The notes beneath the pieces are model-generated. The model saw only the letters and a list, made by a program, of their open reading frames with translations, ran no database searches and was not told where the DNA came from. Position numbers and translations under genes: made by a program. 12,455 nt of DNA from Acidobacteriota bacterium (GTDB taxonomy: Bacteria > Acidobacteriota > UBA6911 > RPQK01 > JADFOI01): NCBI GenBank assembly GCA_030624355.1, contig JAUXKG010000031.1, positions 1 to 12,455 of the forward strand, in the 5' to 3' direction. Below, piece after piece: positions 7,424-12,455 of this stretch. The first letter of the stretch is position 1. The number at the start of each line of letters is the position of its first letter.

Positions 7424-7603
7424 ATCGATTTTCCTCCCATCCGAGAATACTCTCCGAAGTTTCGAACCAGCGATCACTCCAACCCTACGATCCTCTCCGA
7501 AGCTTGTGTCTGATCGTATGTATTGAACAAATAGTCTTCCTGCAGATGTCCAGACCGGAATTATGCATTATCCGGGACTATTTTCCCGGGAGGTAACGAA
7601 TCA
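7424..7603. other. Intergenic region between the pilus and glycan genes
   Basis: No terminator or clear promoter is visible in these 180 bases. CTCTCCGAAG occurs twice (7450-7459 and 7493-7502), 43 bases apart. TACGATC (7486-7492) and GATCGTA (7512-7518) form a seven-base inverted repeat around 19 bases, a possible operator or weak hairpin. The right end holds the ribosome-site hairpin listed separately. Confidence 0.4.
7571..7594 (+). promoter_or_regulatory. Ribosome site with overlapping hairpin that sets the GTG start
   Basis: GGGAGGT (7588-7594) lies nine bases before GTG 7604 and is the only good ribosome site near the start of the dehydrogenase. CCGGGA (7572-7577) pairs with TCCCGG (7584-7589) around a six-base loop, and T7571 can pair with G7590. 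The hairpin therefore covers the first G residues of the Shine-Dalgarno motif and could reduce translation. Confidence 0.55.
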
Positions 7604-8629
7604 GTGACAACCGACCAAGCAATAACGATAAACATAATTGGTGCAGGACAGTGGGGACCCAATCTGATTCGAAACTTTGCCAATCTGCCCCAGTGCCGGG
7701 TGGGAATGGTTTGCGACATGGATGAGAAAAGGATTCAGAAGCTCTCTGCCAAATTTCCCGATATGAAGATGACGACCGATACCCAGGCTGCCATTGCCGA
7801 TGCCAACGCCGATGCTCTGGCCATCATCACCCCCGTCGCAACCCACTATCAACTGGCCAAGCAGGGACTCCTGGCGGGAAAGGATCTGCTGGTTGAAAAG
7901 CCTCTGGCTCAGAGTGTCGAGGAATGCGAGGAACTGGCGGCCCTGGCTGACAAAAACAACCTTATCCTGATGGTCGGACACGTCTTCAAATTCAACCCGG
8001 GTGTGCAGTATGTCAAAGAATTGTTGCAGCAGGGAACGGTGGGCAGAGTGATCTCCCTCCATGCCATTCGTACCAACCTGGGACCGGTCCGCTCAGATGC
8101 CAACGCCCTATGGGATCTAGGGACCCACGATTTGAGCATCTTCAACTATTGGCTGGGGACTCTTCCTGTGTCCGTCACCGCCTCGGGTCTGGCGCACCTG
8201 TCTCCCGAGCGAGAGGATACCGTAGTCGCCAACTACCAATACCCTGATCACGTGATGGCCACCATTTACACCAGTTGGCTGCATCCACGCAAGGTTAGGG
8301 AGATCACCGTGGTTGGAGAACTGAAGATGGTGGTTTGGAACGACATGGACCTGAACGAACCCGTCAGAATCTATGACAAAGGGGTAGATAGACTGGAAGA
8401 TTATGCAGACACCTTCGGAGCCTTTCGCCTGACTCTCCGGGAAGGTCTGGTCACCATCCCACCCGTCGGAGGCAAGGAACCCCTGACCAGCGAGTGCGAA
8501 CATTTCGTGGAATGTGTCCTGAAAAGAGAGAGGCCTCTGACCGATGCTCAGGATGGCTTGGCCGTAGTTCGTGCCCTGACTGCAGCCAACCAGTCAATGC
8601 GTTCCAGCAGCACGTCCGTTTCCTTCTAG
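7604..8629 (+). CDS. Gfo/Idh/MocA oxidoreductase, likely sugar-nucleotide 3-dehydrogenase
   Basis: This 341-residue NAD(P)-dependent enzyme has the Rossmann motif GAGQWG (13-18), the family's catalytic EKP (98-100, with Lys99) and DLGTHDLSIF (171-180), which carries the conserved HxxxH-like region with His175. The segment RTNLGPVRSDANALWDLG (156-173) closely resembles WlbA-type UDP-GlcNAc(A) 3-dehydrogenases and related GnnA-like enzymes, which oxidise the sugar C3 hydroxyl to a ketone. The PLP aminotransferase two genes downstream would then install an amine, so a 3-amino sugar is the likely product. Whether it serves an O-antigen, lipid A or pilin/protein glycan is not visible. Start is GTG, chosen because GGGAGGT is well spaced and no nearby in-frame ATG has one. 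It ends three bases before the membrane-protein gene. Confidence 0.88.
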   Translation: MTTDQAITINIIGAGQWGPNLIRNFANLPQCRVGMVCDMDEKRIQKLSAKFPDMKMTTDTQAAIADANADALAIITPVATHYQLAKQGLLAGKDLLVEKPLAQSVEECEELAALADKNNLILMVGHVFKFNPGVQYVKELLQQGTVGRVISLHAIRTNLGPVRSDANALWDLGTHDLSIFNYWLGTLPVSVTASGLAHLSPEREDTVVANYQYPDHVMATIYTSWLHPRKVREITVVGELKMVVWNDMDLNEPVRIYDKGVDRLEDYADTFGAFRLTLREGLVTIPPVGGKEPLTSECEHFVECVLKRERPLTDAQDGLAVVRALTAANQSMRSSSTSVSF

Positions 8630-8632
8630 TCC

Positions 8633-10612
8633 ATGTCTTCCCACGGACTCCTTCCTTTTCTTCTCCGTACACTCAGTGCTGAGTTCCTGATCTTCGGAAC
8701 ACTTTACCTCTCCTGCTCCCTCAGCTACCGCCTGTTGGGCCGAGCCAATGTCGTACGGCGCTGGTGTGCGACCGTTTTGATCGCCATGTGGCTCATGTCC
8801 GCGATCTTTCACCTGCTGCTGCCCTTGGAACAGTTCCGGCTTTCTGCAGTGCTGTTGCTGCTCGGACTACTGGTTTTCGCTGCACGCCTGAAAGGCTATC
8901 CTTACTCGCTGTTCCTGCACCGACTGTGGCGTGACCTGAGTTGGTTTGCTCGAGTCTGGAGACTCAACAGTGCCAGCCGCTACCGCTGGCTGATCTACCT
9001 GTTTGCTCTGTTTGTCCTGGTGAAGTGTATTCGGTCTGTCCTTCTCCCCCCTCTGGGATGGGATACCTTGACCTACCACGCGGTCAAAGCGGCCATGTGG
9101 ATACAGAGTGGCGGACCGGCCTCCATGGAGGCTCCGGGTGGATGGAGTGTGTATCGAACCTATTTCGGGGGAGGAGAGATCTTTACCGCCTGGGCCATGC
9201 TGCCTTTCCACAACGATCTTCTGGTGGGTCTGGTGGATCCACTTCAGTGGCTTTTTCTCGGATTGGCTCTCTACGGACTGGGTCGGCAACTTGGCCTCAA
9301 ATCCAAATACGCCTGCATCGGAACCATCTACGTTCTGTGCTTACCTGCTGCACACCTTTCGGTGGGAGCCAGCTATGTCGATTTGGGAAACAGCCTGGTC
9401 TTGATAACCAGCTTGATGTTTGCCGTTCGCTTTTTGCGATACCGGGATAAACCCAGTGCACTTCTTGCTGTCATTGGGTTTGGAGTGGCCTCTGGAATCA
9501 AGGTGACCGCTTTGCCAGTGGCGGCTGTGCTGTTACCCCTCATGGGCTGGTTCATGGCACGCAACCGGCAGCTCTCCACTGGAAAATGGATTCTGGCTGG
9601 TGGTCTGGCGGCCCTGGCCATCCTGGTTCCCTGGCTGGCCTACAACCTTCAATGGACCGGTTATCCGCTCTCACCGATGCCTATCAGTCTTGGTGGTCTG
9701 ACGCTGGGAGTATCTCCCCCAACTTTAACTTGGTACCAGGATCTTCTCAGTCTGGAACCCTACATCTGGTCGTCGGAAAAAATATCCTTGAAATGGCTGC
9801 TACGCTGGCCGACCACGCCCTCTCTTCATCTGAGTGTTATGACCCTTCTTCCGCTGGTCCTTTTTCTGGTGATCTTTCCATCGTATTCGTTCAAGAAGAC
9901 TTCTATCGCTATCCTCAGTATTGGGTTCATGGGAGCTTTCGCTCTTTTCTATTACAGCCCTGGTTTCTCGGTGGTGAGGATTCATTTCGGAGAATACAAT
10001 GGACGTTTCCTGATCCCCATTGCCTCTGTTGTGGTGCTCTTGAGTCTTTCCTGGTGTCGTCATAGGAGTCAGACCACCGAACTGTACCTTCTCTATTTGG
10101 GGCTGGCCACTGTCTTGCACATCGCCGGAGGGATCTTCTACGGCTGGGCAGCCTTTGAGCGCCTGACCGTTCCGCTGTCCTTGGTCCTGCTGCTTGTCTT
10201 CATTTTCTCCCTGTCCGGTCTGCCTGGCAGATGGACGCATCCTCGCCTGCTGACGGCAACTGCAGTGCTGGCTCCCCTGTTGTTGCTACCCGCACTGGCC
10301 TTTTACAAAGATTTCACCCGCTATCGCGCAGCCGGCCAAAGCGACTTGATGCATCCTACGGTAAAGTACTGGGCCGCTGCGTCAGAACTTGTAGACGAGC
10401 CGGAATCGCCCAAGCACATCGCCGTCACCGCAGGACCCTGGCAAAAGGCCGATAACTGGGCAATGTATTTCTTCATGGGACGAAACCTGCAGAACAGAAT
10501 CTTCTATATACCCGTCAGCCGCTCCGGAGAGATCATCGATTTCGGTCCAGAGGGGACTCGGGAAAAGTATGCACAATTTGATTCCTGGGCCGGTAGACTC
10601 CTCCAGCAGTGA
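8633..10612 (+). CDS. Polytopic GT-C-like membrane glycosyltransferase, ending at a suspect TGA
   Basis: As called, this is 659 residues with roughly 12 transmembrane segments spread over 10-560 and a soluble tail (about 565-659). After the helix near 118-137 comes PPLGWDTLTYHAVKAAMWI (139-157). An acidic residue in the first large extracytoplasmic loop (Asp144 with Tyr148/His149) is typical of GT-C enzymes that use polyprenyl-phosphate sugars. SGIKVTALP (287-295) and VPWLAYNLQWTGYPL (332-346) are also common in this group. Its donor and acceptor are unknown; the flanking 3-amino-sugar genes suggest glycan modification or assembly. It starts three bases after the dehydrogenase stop with no obvious ribosome site, so it is probably coupled. 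The frame continues past the TGA at 10610-10612 for 44 codons of apparently genuine C-terminus, so the protein here looks clipped relative to its ancestor. Confidence 0.82.
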   Translation: MSSHGLLPFLLRTLSAEFLIFGTLYLSCSLSYRLLGRANVVRRWCATVLIAMWLMSAIFHLLLPLEQFRLSAVLLLLGLLVFAARLKGYPYSLFLHRLWRDLSWFARVWRLNSASRYRWLIYLFALFVLVKCIRSVLLPPLGWDTLTYHAVKAAMWIQSGGPASMEAPGGWSVYRTYFGGGEIFTAWAMLPFHNDLLVGLVDPLQWLFLGLALYGLGRQLGLKSKYACIGTIYVLCLPAAHLSVGASYVDLGNSLVLITSLMFAVRFLRYRDKPSALLAVIGFGVASGIKVTALPVAAVLLPLMGWFMARNRQLSTGKWILAGGLAALAILVPWLAYNLQWTGYPLSPMPISLGGLTLGVSPPTLTWYQDLLSLEPYIWSSEKISLKWLLRWPTTPSLHLSVMTLLPLVLFLVIFPSYSFKKTSIAILSIGFMGAFALFYYSPGFSVVRIHFGEYNGRFLIPIASVVVLLSLSWCRHRSQTTELYLLYLGLATVLHIAGGIFYGWAAFERLTVPLSLVLLLVFIFSLSGLPGRWTHPRLLTATAVLAPLLLLPALAFYKDFTRYRAAGQSDLMHPTVKYWAAASELVDEPESPKHIAVTAGPWQKADNWAMYFFMGRNLQNRIFYIPVSRSGEIIDFGPEGTREKYAQFDSWAGRLLQQ

Positions 10613-10747
10613 GTGACCCATGTCATGTGTTTCCATCCCCCCTCCATTGAAATGCTGTGGATGGAGTATCGACCTGATCTGTTTGAAAAGGTGGCCGGTG
10701 TCACTGGGATTTGGGGGTTGTATCGAATCATAGGAGAGTCACTATGA
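10613..10747 (+). pseudogene. In-frame C-terminal continuation of the membrane glycosyltransferase
   Basis: These 44 codons follow the TGA at 10610-10612 in the same reading frame and end in TGA 10745-10747. They read VTHVMCFHPPSIEM, then LWMEYRPDLFEK, then a WGLYRI close. This pattern (a 'gVthvl' strand, a Glu-rich helix, 'p..Fekv' and a terminal WGLYR) is what I would expect at the end of the periplasmic tail of such GT-C proteins. The continuation overlaps the aminotransferase start as ATGA (10744-10747), the usual coupling arrangement. This strongly suggests one original frame of 704 codons, counting the TGA position. A change of GGA to TGA would explain the break. Confidence 0.7.
10732..10746 (+). 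promoter_or_regulatory. Ribosome site that sets the aminotransferase ATG
   Basis: AGGAGAG (10732-10738) stands seven bases (from AGGAG) before ATG 10744. A TTG 33 bases upstream (10711) is in frame but has no such site, and the extra 11 residues do not fit the family, whose proteins begin with IPLVDL close to the N-terminus. Confidence 0.8.
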
Positions 10748-11838
10748 ATATCCCGTTGGTAGATTTGAAAACCCAGTATCAGACCCTAACAGCCGAACTC
10801 ATCGAAGCCGTGCAGCAGGTGATGGTCAATGCAAATTTCATCCTGGGACAGCAGGTGGATGACTTCGAAGTCGACTTTGCCCTTTTTTGTAAAGGCCGGC
10901 AGGCCGTCGGCCTGGCCTCAGGCACCGATGCCCTTCACCTGGGTTTGCGAGCCTGCGGCATCGGCCCGGGAGATGAAGTGATCACAGCCGCCAACTCATT
11001 CATCGCCACCGCCTCAGCCATCTCTTTTACTGGGGCCACACCCGTTTTCGCTGACGTGGATCCCGAGACCTACACAATCGATCCGGCCAGCATCAGGGAA
11101 CTGATTACTGATCGAACCCGAGCAATCCTCCCGGTACACCTGTATGGACAGCCGGCCGATATGGATCCCATTATGGAAATAGCAGGCGAGAAGGAACTAA
11201 AGGTTGTTGAAGATGCCTGCCAGGCACACGGCGCTCAATACAAGGGAAAGCCGGTTGGCTCGATCGGTCATCTAGGGGCATTCAGCTTCTATCCCGGTAA
11301 AAATCTGGGAGCCTTCGGCGACGGCGGAGCCGCAGTCACCAATGATCCACAACTGGCCGATCGCCTGAAGATGTTGCGAAACTACGGGCAGCGGCAGAAA
11401 TATCAACACGAATTTTTGGGCTTCAATAGTCGACTTGACACCCTTCAAGCGGCCATTTTGAGAGTCAAGCTTAAACATCTGGCCGAATGGAATTCAAAGC
11501 GCCGTGCCGCAGCTTCTCTTTATGATCAGTATCTTGACGGAAGTAAATTCCGCTCTCCCGTCATCGCACCCTACTCCACACACGTCTTCCACCTCTATGT
11601 GATTCGCTCCCAAAAGAGGGACGAATTGCTCAACTTCCTCAATCAAAGGGGAATCGGTGCCGGCACACACTATCCACGGGCCATCCCTTTCCAAAAAGCC
11701 TACCAATCCCTTGGATACCGTCCGGGCCAGCTTCCCGTCGCCGAGCGAGCCTGTGCCGAAGTGTTGTCTCTTCCTCTTTTCCCTGAAATCACGGAAGAGC
11801 AAATTCAAACGGTGTGCAGCACTATTCAGGAGTTTTAA
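10744..11838 (+). CDS. DegT/DnrJ/EryC1/StrS-family PLP sugar aminotransferase
   Basis: This 364-residue PLP enzyme aminates keto-sugar nucleotides, usually with glutamate as donor. It opens with IPLVDLKTQY (3-12), has the SGTDALHLGLRA (59-70) cofactor-phosphate region, GDEVITAANSFIATASAI (76-93), VVEDACQAHGA (154-164, Asp157 contacts the pyridine nitrogen) and SFYPGKNLGAFGDGG (181-195), in which Lys186 is the Schiff-base lysine. NSRLDTLQAAIL (228-239) and the C-terminal SLPLFPEITEEQI (342-354) are also standard. Length is normal and no active-site residue is missing. Together with the dehydrogenase at 7604 it fits WlbA/WlbC-, GnnA/GnnB- or FdtB-like 3-amino-sugar synthesis; the exact sugar is unresolved. 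It ends the plus-strand operon, and no intrinsic terminator is seen downstream. Confidence 0.93.
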   Translation: MNIPLVDLKTQYQTLTAELIEAVQQVMVNANFILGQQVDDFEVDFALFCKGRQAVGLASGTDALHLGLRACGIGPGDEVITAANSFIATASAISFTGATPVFADVDPETYTIDPASIRELITDRTRAILPVHLYGQPADMDPIMEIAGEKELKVVEDACQAHGAQYKGKPVGSIGHLGAFSFYPGKNLGAFGDGGAAVTNDPQLADRLKMLRNYGQRQKYQHEFLGFNSRLDTLQAAILRVKLKHLAEWNSKRRAAASLYDQYLDGSKFRSPVIAPYSTHVFHLYVIRSQKRDELLNFLNQRGIGAGTHYPRAIPFQKAYQSLGYRPGQLPVAERACAEVLSLPLFPEITEEQIQTVCSTIQEF

Positions 11839-11936
11839 GAAAAGAGGGGACAGTCTTTAGCTCATTTTCGATCGATGATTTTCGAATGCTCGAATACATC
11901 ACAATCGTCAATCGAAACTCGTCAATCGACATCCCG
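11839..11936. repeat. Short TCGA-rich repeat stretch between convergent genes
   Basis: ATTTTCGA occurs at 11864-11871 and 11878-11885, 14 bases apart. TCGTCAATCGA occurs at 11905-11915 and 11919-11929, also 14 bases apart, within a run of seven-base units (TCGTCAA, TCGAAAC, TCGTCAA, TCGACAT from 11905). TTCGA (11881-11885) and TCGAA (11890-11894) form a small hairpin. No T-run accompanies these, so I do not call a terminator. Confidence 0.5.
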
Positions 11937-12206
11937 CTAGCGGCCTGCTCTCAGAATGTGCACGTAATCGGAAAGGCCTTCCTTGTTGTCCGCGTAATCT
12001 CCCGGGCGTCCCGCAAACTCCCAGCAGGTTTCCCTCCACTCCAGCTCACCGCAGATCACGCGGTCGCTTCCATCCAGGTAGATACACTGGATGAATGTCT
12101 TCCCGGAGGCGGAGTCTTCGGATAGCCCACAAACCACTGCCTCCATCAATCCCTTCGCTCCTATTGTGATCCATTCTCCAGGGGAAATGATCGGTCTCTC
12201 TGCCAC
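11937..12206 (-). CDS. Small uncharacterised protein, 89 residues
   Basis: This minus-strand frame starts at GTG (12206) and stops at TAG (11937). A strong ribosome site, GGAGGG on the minus strand (plus coordinates 12216-12221), sits nine bases before the GTG. The protein is soluble, with balanced composition: ISPGEWITIGAKGLMEAVVC near the N-terminus suggests a small beta-rich (SH3-like) fold that opens with a 'GdwVtig..G..g.V' pattern. A YLDGSDRVICGELEWRETCWEF segment follows, and the end is DYADNKEGLSDYVHILRAGR. I do not recognise a named family. There is no signal peptide or membrane segment. The codon pattern and ribosome site make it a real gene rather than a shadow; its function is unknown. 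It lies downstream of, and co-oriented with, the alpha/beta hydrolase. Confidence 0.75.
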   Translation of the reverse strand: MAERPIISPGEWITIGAKGLMEAVVCGLSEDSASGKTFIQCIYLDGSDRVICGELEWRETCWEFAGRPGDYADNKEGLSDYVHILRAGR

Positions 12207-12215
12207 GATTTGCTG

Positions 12216-12221
12216 CCCTCC
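12216..12221 (-). promoter_or_regulatory. Ribosome site for the 89-residue gene
   Basis: CCCTCC on the plus strand reads GGAGGG on the minus strand, nine bases from GTG 12206. It decides the non-ATG start. Confidence 0.7.
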
Positions 12222-12314
12222 GTTTCTGTTTGGCGAGCCATCACTTTACAAAAACAAGCCTCGAATGGAACTTCAGGGCCGCCACTGGAAGATCCCACAG
12301 TCTGGTTGGATAAT

Positions 12315-12351
12315 TCTATTAAATAATGTTTGTTGTCAGTCTATTAAATAA
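12315..12351. repeat. 12-base direct repeat, two copies
   Basis: TCTATTAAATAA occurs exactly at 12315-12326 and 12340-12351, with starts 25 bases apart. The segment is much richer in A and T than the rest of the window. On the minus strand, CTGACA (12339-12334) and TAGAAT (12318-12313) resemble promoter elements but are only 15 bases apart. It may be a regulatory region for the 89-residue gene. Confidence 0.6.
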
Positions 12352-12387
12352 GTTTATCTAATCTGGTTTATAAACTATAGATAAACT
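12351..12387. repeat. 10-base inverted repeat with nested palindrome at the hydrolase stop
   Basis: AGTTTATCTA (12351-12360) and TAGATAAACT (12378-12387) are perfect complements around 17 bases. The loop contains the ten-base palindrome GTTTATAAAC (12366-12375). GTTTAT or its complement thus appears four times in 37 bases. The right arm lies inside the hydrolase C-terminus. Possible roles are an operator or a weak bidirectional terminator; no long T-run is present. Confidence 0.6.
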
Positions 12388-12455
12388 CCTTGACCAGCCG
12401 ATTGACCTTGTCGGCCTGGTCGCGAAAAACATAGTGCCCGGCCTGATTCACAATC
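12368..12455 (-). CDS. Alpha/beta hydrolase, C-terminal fragment
   Basis: The right edge cuts this minus-strand gene, leaving 28 codons and a TAA (12370-12368). The residues include VNQAGHYVFRDQADKVNRLV and end KEFIYSL. This is the usual C-terminal block of alpha/beta-fold hydrolases, where the GH histidine completes the catalytic triad and is followed by 'e.P..vn..i..Fl'. The substrate cannot be told from this fragment. It lies upstream of the 89-residue gene with about 160 bases between them, so they may or may not be cotranscribed. Confidence 0.75.
   Translation of the reverse strand, partial: IVNQAGHYVFRDQADKVNRLVKEFIYSL

Noticed and set aside
10610..10612. Genetic code in which TGA is sense (for example glycine)
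   Set aside because: TGA is the natural stop of pilU and of the GH3 fragment, both ending where their families end, so reassignment across the genome is unlikely.
10711..10743. Upstream TTG start for the aminotransferase
   Set aside because: The family begins near IPLVDL, and AGGAGAG is spaced correctly for ATG 10744, not for the TTG.
10613..10747. Independent 44-residue gene starting at GTG 10613
   Set aside because: There is no ribosome site, it is in the same frame as the upstream gene, and its content fits the tail of that protein.
11864..11930. CRISPR-like array
   Set aside because: Repeat units are 7 to 14 bases without unique spacers of CRISPR length, and no cas gene is present.

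Overview
The window is 12,455 bases of dense, mid-GC bacterial DNA. Eight complete genes and one fragment lie on the plus strand, followed by one small gene and one fragment on the minus strand at the right end. The adjacent pilT, pilU and pilB genes, clear Shine-Dalgarno motifs and a 3-amino-sugar cassette suggest a Gram-negative, pilus-bearing bacterium. A GAF domain fused to the pilus ATPase points loosely to a deep lineage such as Acidobacteriota or a relative, but the window has no phylogenetic marker and this placement is a guess.

Region 1 (1-2539) looks like a peptidoglycan or amino-sugar salvage operon. It holds the C-terminal end of a glycoside hydrolase family 3 enzyme, a GNAT-superfamily protein of the COG3375 type joined to it by an ATGA overlap, and a sodium:solute symporter 9 bases further on.

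Region 2 (2540-7423) is a type IV pilus motor island. It encodes PilT (retraction), PilU (accessory retraction) and a 767-residue GAF-PilB fusion (extension). A strong intrinsic terminator sits between pilU and pilB, and its T-tract runs directly into the pilB Shine-Dalgarno sequence. The pilB leader may therefore be an attenuator or an undescribed regulatory RNA.

Region 3 (7424-11838) is a surface-glycan cassette: a Gfo/Idh/MocA sugar-nucleotide dehydrogenase, a polytopic GT-C-like membrane protein, and a DegT/DnrJ/EryC1 PLP aminotransferase. The first and third probably act in sequence (3-oxidation, then 3-amination of a UDP- or dTDP-sugar). The membrane-protein frame ends at a TGA, but the same frame stays open for 44 more codons that read like the natural C-terminus and end in an ATGA overlap with the aminotransferase start. 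This is the most striking anomaly in the window: a nonsense mutation, a sequence error or a recoded stop.

Region 4 (11839-12455) is convergent. It contains a short TCGA-rich repeat stretch, a small uncharacterised gene on the minus strand with a GTG start and good ribosome site, an AT-rich repeat-dense spacer, and the C-terminus of a minus-strand alpha/beta hydrolase. I saw no tRNA, rRNA, insertion sequence, CRISPR array or phage gene.
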